Shown here in pieces: positions 48,245 to 55,850 of a DNA stretch of 64,000 nt. Position numbers and translations under genes: made by a program. The notes under the pieces are model-generated. The model had not been told where the DNA came from and did no database searches. It saw only the letters and a list, made by a program, of their open reading frames with translations. This stretch comes from JACRCT01 sp049841135 (lineage in GTDB: Bacteria; Myxococcota; Myxococcia; Myxococcales; UBA5297). Position 1 is the first letter of the stretch. The number at the start of each line of letters is the position of its first letter. The stretch lies in contig JASGHK010000007.1 in assembly GCA_049841135.1 (NCBI GenBank), positions 186,001 through 250,000 on the forward strand, in the 5' to 3' direction.

Positions 48245-48284
48245 GCAATCCCCCGGGCCTGAGGGAGGGGGCCCGAGGGATTGC
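48245..48284 (-). terminator. long hairpin after the tandem-repeat protein gene
   Basis: On the minus strand GCAATCCCTCGGGCC pairs with GGCCCGGGGGATTGC, a 15-base stem with one G-T wobble and a ten-base loop. No T-run follows, so it may be an attenuator or an mRNA-stability element rather than a classic terminator. Confidence 0.4.
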
Positions 48285-48302
48285 ACGGCTCTACCGGGAG
48301 AG

Positions 48303-49229
48303 CTAGCGGCGGACGTCGCGGCCGTTGATGCGGTCGACGCTGCCGAGGTCGATGGAGGAGGCCGCGGCGCGGTGGCCGGCGACGGATCCACGGCCGTTGG
48401 GGAAGAGGCTGTCGCCGCCCAGACCCTTGGGCATCGGGGCGTCGGCGCCGGCCTTCGACTGGGCGCGCTTCATGCCCTTGGCGATGGCGGTGTGCTCGTT
48501 GCGGAAGTAGGGGTTCAGGCCGTAGCGGACGCTGCCGGAGATGCCGCCACCGCCGCGGGAGACGTACTCGGCTTTCATCTGCTTGGAGGCCTTGTCGGCG
48601 TCGGCGCCGTCGGCGTCGGAGGGCATGGCCACGTGCTGGTTGGTCTTCTGCAGCGCGCGGCGCATGCCGGCCTGGACGCCCATGATCTCGGTGGTGCGGT
48701 AGACGTTGAGCGAGGCCTTGACCGAGCCGGCCATCCCGCGGCCGCCGGCCTTGTACTCGGCCATCATCAGCTTGGAGGCGGGATCGCTGCCGGCGCCGTC
48801 CTCGGGCTTGGGCATGGAGGCGTGCTGGTTGGTCTTCTGCAGGGCGCGGCGCATCGCGGCCTGGACGCCCATGATCTCGGTGGTGCGGTAGACGTTGAGC
48901 GAGGCCTTGACCGAGCCGGCCATGCCGCCGCCGCCGTGGTGGGTCACGGCCTTCATGGTGCGGGAGGCGGGGTCGGTGTTGGCGCCGCTGGTGTCCGCGG
49001 GGCGCGAGGCGTGGAAGTTGGTCTTCTGCATGACGCGCTGCTGCGCGCGCTGGAGGCCCTGCGCCTCGACGTTGCGGTAGGGGTTGGTGGCGCCGACGAC
49101 CGAGCCAGCGCGGCCGCCGCCGAAGTCACCGCGAGCCCCGGGCTGGTACTCCGAAGGCCGGCTCGCCTGCGCAACGCCCGAGGTCACCAGTGCTGCCGCC
49201 GCAACGATTCCCATCACCAGCTGCTTCAT
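48303..49229 (-). CDS. secreted protein with four tandem repeats of about 63 residues
   Basis: 308 residues. The signal peptide MKQLVMGIVAAAALVTSGVAQA is followed by repeats starting near residues 49, 112, 175 and 239. Repeats 2 and 3 are nearly identical; 1 and 4 are diverged. The unit has N.YR..E..GVQ..MRRALQKTNQH..MP, an acidic D.AG.DPASK.M stretch and a Gly-rich GG.MAGSVKASL turn. At DNA level the copies repeat with a 189-base period, with identical blocks such as 48690-48734 and 48879-48923. No known domain was recognised; the basic helix plus Gly-rich loop could suit binding of a surface polymer. It diverges from the GIN-domain gene. Confidence 0.7.
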   Translation of the reverse strand: MKQLVMGIVAAAALVTSGVAQASRPSEYQPGARGDFGGGRAGSVVGATNPYRNVEAQGLQRAQQRVMQKTNFHASRPADTSGANTDPASRTMKAVTHHGGGGMAGSVKASLNVYRTTEIMGVQAAMRRALQKTNQHASMPKPEDGAGSDPASKLMMAEYKAGGRGMAGSVKASLNVYRTTEIMGVQAGMRRALQKTNQHVAMPSDADGADADKASKQMKAEYVSRGGGGISGSVRYGLNPYFRNEHTAIAKGMKRAQSKAGADAPMPKGLGGDSLFPNGRGSVAGHRAAASSIDLGSVDRINGRDVRR

Positions 49230-49504
49230 GACTTCCTCCCGGTATGAGCGACCCATCGCTCCCTTCGATGTGCTTGCCGGGGCGCGAACAATTCAAAGTG
49301 CGGGCCAGACGCGAAGCGACGTGGTTTCGCGCGGTTGCGCGGCCTGGTCCCACCGGCGACCCACGGCAATTCGAGGGGACTGCCAGCATCCTGCTAACGA
49401 ACTGGCAGTGCTTCCTCGCACCGTGGAGCCGGTGCGCCTACATCGGCAATCGCCCCGAGAGAGCGCCGTAGAGCCGGACACACGAAGCTACGACGGAGGA
49501 TTCG

Positions 49505-50191
49505 ATGGCCCCGCAGATGATGGTCGCGCTGATGGCGATGGCTGGCCTGTTCGGCTCGGTGGACGGCAACGGAAAGCTCAAGGAGGAGCTTCGGGAGGTG
49601 CCGGAGTTCCACGCCATCCACGTCGGCGGTGGGATTCAGGGGACGGTGACGCTGGGCGTCAAAGCCTCGGTGAAGGTGGAGGCGGACGAGAACCTGTTGC
49701 CGCACATCCGGACCCGCGTCGAGGGCGGCGAGCTCGTCGTCGACACCAAGGAGAGCATCAGCCCGACCAGGCCGGTGAAGCTGACGGTCGTCGTGACGAG
49801 GCTCGACGGCGCGGGCGTCAGCGGCGGAGCGAGGCTGACGGCCGCCGCGAGCGCGGGCCCCAAGTTCGCGGTGAAGGCGAGCGGCGGCGCCAAGCTCGAG
49901 GTCACCGGCATCGCCAGCGACGAGTGCGCCGTCGACACGAGCGGCGGGTCGAGCGTCACGCTGAGCGGCAAGGCCAAGAAGGTCCTCGTGGAGACCTCCG
50001 GCGGATCGCACCTGACGGCGACCAGTCTCTCCGCCGAGTCGGCCAGGCTCGACACCAGCGGCGCCTCCCGCGTCGAGCTCGACGTCAGCGGCGACGCCGT
50101 CGGAGAGGCCAGCGGCGCCTCGCGGGTGAGCTTCAAGGGCCAGCCGCAGAAGAAGCAGATCGAGACGTCGGGCGCCGCGCGGGTGGAGTAG
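49505..50191 (+). CDS. GIN-domain (DUF2807) secreted protein
   Basis: 228 residues with a short hydrophobic N-terminus (MAPQMMVALMAMAGLFGS) and the characteristic series of Gly/Ala/Ser turns: FHAIHVGGGIQGTVTLG, GAGVSGGARLTAAAS, VKASGGAKLEVTGI, VDTSGGSSVTLSGKAK, VETSGGSHLTATSLS, LDTSGASRVELDVSG and EASGASRVSFKG. This matches PF10988 (head GIN domain, putative auto-transporter adhesin), a right-handed beta-helix-like fold at the cell surface or periplasm. It lies opposite the tandem-repeat gene, sharing a 275-base intergenic region with it. Confidence 0.8.
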   Translation: MAPQMMVALMAMAGLFGSVDGNGKLKEELREVPEFHAIHVGGGIQGTVTLGVKASVKVEADENLLPHIRTRVEGGELVVDTKESISPTRPVKLTVVVTRLDGAGVSGGARLTAAASAGPKFAVKASGGAKLEVTGIASDECAVDTSGGSSVTLSGKAKKVLVETSGGSHLTATSLSAESARLDTSGASRVELDVSGDAVGEASGASRVSFKGQPQKKQIETSGAARVE

Positions 50192-50215
50192 CGGCAGGCG
50201 GAAGGCGGCGCGGCT

Positions 50216-51862
50216 TCAGTCGAACAGCGCGGTGACGAACTCCTCGGGCTCGAAGGACTTGAGGTCGCCCACCGCCTCGCCGATGCCGACGAAGCGCACC
50301 GGGACCTTCAGCTCGTCGCAGATGCCGATGACCACGCCGCCCTTGGCGGTGCCGTCGAGCTTGGTGAGCACCAGCCCGTTGACGGTGAGCGCGGCGTTGA
50401 ACTCGCGGGCCTGGGCGATGGCGTTCTGGCCGTTGGTGGAGTCGAGCACCAGCAGCACGTCGTGCGGGCAGCCGGGCATCGCCTTGTCCATCACCCGGCG
50501 CACGCGCTTGAGCTCCTCCATCAGCGGGGCCTTGGTGTGCAGCCGGCCGGCGGTGTCGCAGAGCAGGACGTCGAAGCCCTCGGTCTGCGCCCGCTTGATG
50601 GCGTCGAAGATGACCGCGCCGGGGTCGCTGCCCTCCTTGCCCTTGACGACCGGGGCGCCAGCGCGCTGGCCCCACACCTCGAGCTGCTCGGTGGCGGCGG
50701 CGCGGAAGGTGTCACCGGCGGCGAGCAGCACCTTCTTGCCCTGCGAGGTGAGCTTGGCGGCGAGCTTGCCGATCGTCGTGGTCTTCCCGCTGCCGTTGAC
50801 GCCCGCGACCATGACCACGAACGGCTTCTGTGAGGCGTAGTCCGGCGCCTTGCCCGGCACGTTGACGATGCGCCGGACCTCCTGGCGGATGGCGTTCTTG
50901 AGCTTCTCGGCGTCGGCGAGGTCCTTGGACTTGACCTTCTCGCGGGCGAAGGCGAGCAGCTCGGTCGCGGTCTTGACGCCGATGTCGGCGGAGAAGAGGA
51001 CCTCCTCCAGCTCGCCCATCACCGACTCGTCGATGATCTTGCTGCGGCCGAAGAGCGAGTTGAGGCTCGCCATGAAGCCGCCCTTGGTCTTGGCGAGGCC
51101 CTCGGCCAGCGTCTTGCCGGCCTGCGCGGCGATCTTCTTCTTCTCCTCTTCTTCTGCGCGCCGCTTGGCCTCCTCTTCCTCGGCCTTCTTGCGCGCGGCC
51201 TCCTCTTCCTCGAGGCGCTTCTTCTCCTCGGCCTCGCGCTTGCGGCGCTCCTTCTCCTCGGCCTCCTGCGCCTTCTTGGCGTGGTACTCGGCCTTCTTGC
51301 GCTCTTCCTCGTCCGACTTGCGCTTCTTCTCGTCCTCGTCCGCCTTGGCCTTGGCGGCCTCGGCCTCCTCGCGCAGCTTCTGGGCCGCGAGGGTGGCCGC
51401 CTCGGCCTTGCGGGCGGCCTCGGCGTCGTCCTTCTTGCGCGCCTCCTCGATCGCCCGCTTGGCCTCGAGCTGCGCGGCCTTGGCGGCCTCTTCGGCCTGG
51501 CGAGCGGCGATCTGCGCCTCGGTCTCGACCGGCTTCTCGGCGGGCTTCTCGCGGCGCGGGAGCGGCTGCTGGGCCTTCTCCTCGACCGGCTTCTCCGGCA
51601 GCGAGGGCTCGAGGCGCTCCTTCTTCGCCTCGAGCTGCTTCTTCTTCTCACCCGGCTCGGCGAGCTCCTGGCGGCGCTGCGACCGCTTGCGCAGCATCGC
51701 GTAGACGAACAGGACGAACAGGAGGACCGCGACGCCGATGGAGACGTAGTTGGCGATGCTCGCCGGCTCGCTGGCCGGGGCAGGGGAGGAGGGCACCTCG
51801 GTCGTGGGCTTCCCGGGCGCGGTGGGCGAGGTCGGAGCGGCGGCGTTGTCGTTGGCGGCCAT
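50216..51862 (-). CDS. ftsY: signal recognition particle receptor FtsY
   Basis: 548 residues from the ATG at 51860-51862. An N-terminal membrane helix (YVSIGVAVLLFVLFVYAML, about 40-58) is followed by a long Glu/Lys/Ala-rich charged A domain (about 65-270, coiled coil) and then the NG domain: MAGVNGSGKTTTIGKLAAK (G1), DTFRAAATEQL, LLCDTAGRLHTKAPLM, VLTKLDGTAKGGVV (G4) and FVGIGEAVGDLKSFEPEEF. It is the GTPase that docks ribosome-SRP complexes at the membrane. The N-terminal membrane helix and long charged region are a typical variant in deltaproteobacteria-like organisms. Confidence 0.95.
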   Translation of the reverse strand: MAANDNAAAPTSPTAPGKPTTEVPSSPAPASEPASIANYVSIGVAVLLFVLFVYAMLRKRSQRRQELAEPGEKKKQLEAKKERLEPSLPEKPVEEKAQQPLPRREKPAEKPVETEAQIAARQAEEAAKAAQLEAKRAIEEARKKDDAEAARKAEAATLAAQKLREEAEAAKAKADEDEKKRKSDEEERKKAEYHAKKAQEAEEKERRKREAEEKKRLEEEEAARKKAEEEEAKRRAEEEEKKKIAAQAGKTLAEGLAKTKGGFMASLNSLFGRSKIIDESVMGELEEVLFSADIGVKTATELLAFAREKVKSKDLADAEKLKNAIRQEVRRIVNVPGKAPDYASQKPFVVMVAGVNGSGKTTTIGKLAAKLTSQGKKVLLAAGDTFRAAATEQLEVWGQRAGAPVVKGKEGSDPGAVIFDAIKRAQTEGFDVLLCDTAGRLHTKAPLMEELKRVRRVMDKAMPGCPHDVLLVLDSTNGQNAIAQAREFNAALTVNGLVLTKLDGTAKGGVVIGICDELKVPVRFVGIGEAVGDLKSFEPEEFVTALFD

Positions 51863-52011
51863 GAAGGGTCCTCGGTCGGCCGGGTAAGGTCCCGGAAAAG
51901 CGGCGGTCTTTATAAGCGATCTGCCGGTCGCTGGCACTCTTCCACCGGGCCCTGGGCGGACGGTGAACGGGCTGGACCGGCAGGCGAGACCTGGGCTAGC
52001 TTCGCCGCGCC

Positions 52012-52596
52012 ATGAAGACCTACCTCCCGCGCGCCCTGGCGCTCACCGCCCTCGTCAGCCTCGCCGCCTGCATCCAGCGGCCGGAATCCCCCCGGGAGCA
52101 GCGGGAGAGCGTCGACCGCGCCGGCTTGAAGACGCAGGGCGTCGTCCAGAGCCAGCCTCCGGACTCGCCGGTCCGGACCCTGCGGGCCCGCTTCGGCGAC
52201 GCGGTGGAGCTCGTGGCGGTCGACTTCCAGCCGCGCCAGCCCAAGCCGGGCGATGCCGTCAACGTGGCCTTCTACTACCGGGTCGTCGACGAGACCGACG
52301 ACGACTGGAAGATCTTCGTGCACGTCGACAACCGCGGCGGGCAGGTCGACCGGATCAACGGCGACCACTGGCCGGCCAAGGACAAGTACCGCACCAGCAA
52401 CTGGAAGAAGGGCGAGGTCGTCCGCGACGACTGGACCTTCAGGGTCCCGGGCTACTACCAGGGCGAGGGGCTCGATCTCTGGACCGGCTTCTACATGCCC
52501 GGCAAGGACGATCGCTGGCCGCTGACGAACAAGAACGAGGTCCAGAACGACGGGCAGAACCGCGTGTTGGCTGCCACGGTCGTCGTCGCCAAGTAG
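52012..52596 (+). CDS. putative lipoprotein of unknown function
   Basis: 194 residues. The signal MKTYLPRALALTALVSLAACIQ has a lipobox (LAAC). The rest is predicted beta with aromatic-rich strands (AFYYRVVDETDDDWKIFVHVDN, NWKKGEVVRDDWTFRVPGYY, LDLWTGFYMPGKDDRWPL). This is the pattern of an immunoglobulin-like carbohydrate-binding or C2-like domain, but no firm family was assigned. It diverges from ftsY with about 150 bases between. The downstream 52603-52625 has the GGGCTTCGGG low-complexity repeat. Confidence 0.65.
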   Translation: MKTYLPRALALTALVSLAACIQRPESPREQRESVDRAGLKTQGVVQSQPPDSPVRTLRARFGDAVELVAVDFQPRQPKPGDAVNVAFYYRVVDETDDDWKIFVHVDNRGGQVDRINGDHWPAKDKYRTSNWKKGEVVRDDWTFRVPGYYQGEGLDLWTGFYMPGKDDRWPLTNKNEVQNDGQNRVLAATVVVAK

Positions 52597-52692
52597 GTTT
52601 TTCGGGCTTCGGGCTTCGGGCTGCGGACCTCGGGTCGCTTGGCTTTGGCCCGGGGCGCCGCATCCTGACCGAGCCCTGGCTCCACCGGCACG

Positions 52693-53922
52693 CTAGGCGC
52701 CGGACTCTGGCGCGGGACCGGAGGACGAGCTTCCGATCGCCGCCTTGCGCTTGAGCCGCGCCGCCAGCTTGAGGAGCTCGGCGTCGCCCGGGAACAGGCC
52801 CATCGCCGCCTCGCAAGCCCAGAAGGCTTCCTTGGGGCGCCCGGCTCGCTCGAGGAGCTGGACGAGGTGGAGCCGCGGTTCGGGGTCGCTCGGCGCGAGG
52901 TGGATGGCCGCGGCCAGCCGCTCCTCCGCCTGCTGCATGGCTTCCCCCTGCTGCAGGTAGAGCTTGGCGGCCTCGCGGTGATAGGCCGCGCGCGAGGGAT
53001 CCAGGCGGATCGCCTCTTCGACCATACGCAATGCTTCGCGGGCCTCGCTCACCTTCTGCGACTCGCGGAAGAGCAGGCGCGCCTTCTCGATGCCGGCCAG
53101 CTCCTCGGCGCGCAGGGCCGCGGCCGCCAGGAGGGGATCGCCCGGGTTCAGGTCGCGGGCGGCCTTGAGGTCGCGCTGGGCGGTCTCGTACTCGCCCGTC
53201 TCCAGCTTCTCCAGGCCGCGCAGGTACAGCTCGCGGGCGCGGTTCTGGGTCGCCTCGGTCTTGATGATGGGCAGCGCCTCGCGCAGCTGCCCGCCGACCG
53301 CGCGGAGCGCCTGCTGCTGCGCCTCGGTGAGCTCGGCGAACTTGAGTCCCAGCCCCCGCTTTCCGGCCGGCCGGACCGAGGCGTCGGCCACGCCGACCAG
53401 CGTCAGCTGCCCCGAGGAGAGCTCGAGCACCAGCGAGACCGCGCTGCCGGAAGGGAGCTGAGGCGCCGACTCGACCGTCGCCGACCCGCGTGAGAGCACC
53501 TGCGCCGCGAAGAGGGTCAGGTCGGAGGGGTCGAGCGCGATGCGCAGCTGCAGCGGCGTCGCCGGGACCTCCCCCGAGAGCAGGGTGAGGGCCAGGTCGA
53601 AGTCCACCGGCTTGGGCAGGCAGGCGATGGCCCGGCCCGAGAGGACGGCGGCCTCGACCTTGGAGTCGATGTGCCCGCTCATCAGCACCACGCGCGGCGG
53701 GTTGGGCAGCCGGCTGATCTCCTCGAGGGCGGACAGGCCGTCGACCTCGGGCATCCAGACGTCCATGAGGACTGCTTCGATGCCGCCGGCCCGGACGCGG
53801 GCCACGGCGTCGAGGCCGGAGAACACGGCGTCCAGGTGGCAGCCTCGGCGAGCCAGCAGGGCTCGCGCGGCGCTCACCAGCGCGGGGTCGTCATCGACGA
53901 CGAGGACGTTGAGGGGGCGCAT
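52693..53922 (-). CDS. response regulator fused to PilZ-like and TPR segments
   Basis: 409 residues. A receiver domain (1-118) with acceptor Asp in AVLMDVWMPEVDG, Lys in CLPKPVDFD and the acidic pocket VLVVDDDPA is followed by a PilZ-like segment (about 120-215: LQLRIALDPSDLTLFAAQVL, LELSSGQLTLVGVADASVR, GLGLKFAELTEAQQQAL) and TPR helices (about 225-395). The PilZ-like part lacks a clear RxxxR/DxSxxG c-di-GMP motif, so ligand binding is doubtful. It likely acts as a phospho-switched scaffold. No DNA-binding domain. It stands alone on the minus strand. Confidence 0.8.
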   Translation of the reverse strand: MRPLNVLVVDDDPALVSAARALLARRGCHLDAVFSGLDAVARVRAGGIEAVLMDVWMPEVDGLSALEEISRLPNPPRVVLMSGHIDSKVEAAVLSGRAIACLPKPVDFDLALTLLSGEVPATPLQLRIALDPSDLTLFAAQVLSRGSATVESAPQLPSGSAVSLVLELSSGQLTLVGVADASVRPAGKRGLGLKFAELTEAQQQALRAVGGQLREALPIIKTEATQNRARELYLRGLEKLETGEYETAQRDLKAARDLNPGDPLLAAAALRAEELAGIEKARLLFRESQKVSEAREALRMVEEAIRLDPSRAAYHREAAKLYLQQGEAMQQAEERLAAAIHLAPSDPEPRLHLVQLLERAGRPKEAFWACEAAMGLFPGDAELLKLAARLKRKAAIGSSSSGPAPESGA

Positions 53923-54065
53923 GGGGAAGTGGACTGTACTCGATCAGGAGGATGCGGGGGATGGAGTGGAGATGCCTCGGGGCGGTCGAGAGCCAACGGG
54001 TGACAGTCGACCGCCGGGGCGTCGCCCGGGACCCCGGGTGTCAACTCGCCTGCATCGATGAAAAA

Positions 54066-54448
54066 GCCGGAGCGGACCGTAAGCCGGGTTCTGTTCCCAT
54101 TTCTGGGCGGTGAACATTCCTCTAGGGCCGCGGTTGCCCGAGGCCTCGAGCGAGCGTACCCGGGAGCGCCAGGCGGGCCGCCTGGTGCGGGTTTCCCCGC
54201 AAGCTCCCCTATTTGCTCTTGCTCCGGGTGGGGTTTGCCGTGCCAGCGGCATCACTGTCGCTGCGGTGCGCTCTTACCGCACCGTTTCACCCTTGCCAGG
54301 TCCTTGCGGGCCTTCGGCGGTCTGTTCTCTGTGGCACTTTCCTTCGGATTACCCGACTGGCCGTTAGCCAGCACCCTGCCCAATGGAGCCCGGACTTTCC
54401 TCCCGCGTTGCGACTGCCAACGCCGGCGTTCACCTGATCCGCTCCGGC
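54066..54448 (-). ncRNA. rnpB: RNase P RNA, bacterial type A
   Basis: The minus strand carries the universal RNase P core: AGGAAAGTCCGGGCTCCA at the 5' side and AGAACCCGGCTTACGG at the 3' side, plus GGTGAAACGGTGCGGTAAG in the middle (specificity-domain core). The ends pair as the P1 helix (GCCGGAGCGGATC at the 5' end with GGTCCGCTCCGGC at the 3' end), which fixes both boundaries. About 383 bases, normal for type A. It is transcribed towards the REC-PilZ-TPR gene. The 3' end is followed by TTTTTC, which could act with P1 as a terminator. RNase P RNA matures tRNA 5' ends. Confidence 0.95.
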
Positions 54449-54587
54449 AAACGGCAAGCTAGCACGCGCGCCGTTCCCGTGCGTCGGTCAAAGTTCCGAT
54501 GGGTGGTCGAGGCTCCAGGGGACGGGGCCCCAGGTTTGGGCTGGCGCCGCCCTCGACGATCCACTATCGAAGGCGCCTGTCGCCCCG

Positions 54588-54627
54588 GACTTCGGTTCGG
54601 CGCTTCGTTTCCGTCCGAACCGAAGTC
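54588..54627 (+). promoter_or_regulatory. 13-base perfect hairpin just upstream of the cysteine desulfurase ribosome-binding site
   Basis: GACTTCGGTTCGG (54588-54600) pairs perfectly with CCGAACCGAAGTC (54615-54627) around a 14-base loop. The Shine-Dalgarno GGAG begins four bases after the stem. As RNA it could control ribosome access; as DNA it is also a large dyad. Confidence 0.6.
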
Positions 54628-54640
54628 TCTGGAGAACCCC

Positions 54641-55756
54641 ATGCGTCCTATCTACCTCGACTTCAATGCCACGACGCCGCTCGCGCCCCAGGTCCTCGAG
54701 GCGATGGTGCCCTACCTGCAGGAGCACTTCGGCAACCCGTCGTCGGGCCACGTCTACGGCCAGCGAGCGAAGGAAGGCGTCGAGCGGGCGCGCGGACAGC
54801 TTGCGGTCCTGCTCGGCTGCGAGGCCGGCGAGATCGTCTTCACCGGTGGCGGCACCGAGGCCAACAACCTGGCGATCTTCGGGGCGGTCGAGGCCAACGG
54901 CTTCAAGCGGCTCGTCACCTCCACCGTCGAGCACCCCGCGGTCGAGAACCCGTGCCGGGCGCTCGAGAAGCACGGGGTGGAGGTGGTCCGGGTCCCGGTC
55001 ACCTCGCGCGGCCAGGTCGACCCTCAGGCCGTCGCCCGGGTTCTCGCCGGCGGAGCGCGGGCGCTGGTGAGCGTGATGCACGCCAACAACGAGACGGGCG
55101 CGCTGCAGCCCATCGCCGAGATCGCCCGGGTGGCGCACGCCCACGGCGCGCTGGTGCACACCGACGCCGCCCAGAGCGTGGGCAAGGTCTCGGCGCGCAT
55201 CGACGAGCTGGGGGTCGACCTGCTCTCCGTCGCCGGGCACAAGCTCTACGCCCCCAAGGGCGTGGGCGCGCTCTATGTCCGGGCCGGCACGCCGCTGGCG
55301 CCCTTCGCGCGCGGCGCCGGGCACGAGCACGGGATGAGGCCCGGGACCGAGAACGTGGCGTCCATCGCCGGGCTCGGCGCCGCGGCCGAGCTCGCCTTCC
55401 GGGACCCACCGGCGCACCTGCTCGGCACGCTGGCGCGCCGGCTGCTCGACGGGCTGCGCGCGCAGATCCCGGGGCTCTGGCTCAACGGCCCGGAGGCGGA
55501 GCGGCTGCCCAACACCGTCAACGTGAGCGTCCCGGGGCGGCTGGGCAGGGACTGGCTGGCCGCGGCCCCGGAGATCGCCGCGTCGCTCGGGTCGGCCTGC
55601 CATGAGGGCCACGACGAGCCAAGCAGCGTGCTCTTGGCCATGGGCCTGACCCGCGAACGTGCCCTGGGCGCCCTGCGTCTGTCGGTGGGGCGCACGACGA
55701 CCGAGGCGGAGATCGACACCGCGGTCGCGGCGCTGGCTCGCGCCTCCCGCGGCTGA
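54641..55756 (+). CDS. cysteine desulfurase (NifS/IscS family)
   Basis: 371 residues. PLP-enzyme features: IYLDFNATTPLAPQV at the N-terminus, GGGTEANNLAIFG, the ASTVEHPAVEN-type loop (here TSTVEHPAVEN), HTDAAQSVGK, and the Schiff-base Lys in SVAGHKLYAPKGVG. The catalytic Cys is in LGSACHEGHDEPS, with the short loop of NifS/IscS-type enzymes. It releases sulfur from L-cysteine as persulfide for Fe-S clusters or tRNA thiolation. It is not next to iscU or other Fe-S genes. The start at 54641 is supported by GGAG seven bases upstream. It lies divergent to rnpB. Confidence 0.9.
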   Translation: MRPIYLDFNATTPLAPQVLEAMVPYLQEHFGNPSSGHVYGQRAKEGVERARGQLAVLLGCEAGEIVFTGGGTEANNLAIFGAVEANGFKRLVTSTVEHPAVENPCRALEKHGVEVVRVPVTSRGQVDPQAVARVLAGGARALVSVMHANNETGALQPIAEIARVAHAHGALVHTDAAQSVGKVSARIDELGVDLLSVAGHKLYAPKGVGALYVRAGTPLAPFARGAGHEHGMRPGTENVASIAGLGAAAELAFRDPPAHLLGTLARRLLDGLRAQIPGLWLNGPEAERLPNTVNVSVPGRLGRDWLAAAPEIAASLGSACHEGHDEPSSVLLAMGLTRERALGALRLSVGRTTTEAEIDTAVAALARASRG

Positions 55757-55850
55757 GGAGCGCGAAATCGCACGTGGCGATCCCGGGGGAGTGGCCCGCG
55801 CAGACGTCTTGGCACTAGAGTTCGCCCCACTTTCTCCCTAGGAGGGACCC

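Noticed and set aside
55805..55830. Sigma-54-like promoter (TTGGCAC followed by TTCGC) before the EGF-like gene
   Set aside because: The GG to GC spacing is eleven instead of ten bases and the -12 part is TTCGC rather than TTGC, so it does not fit the consensus.
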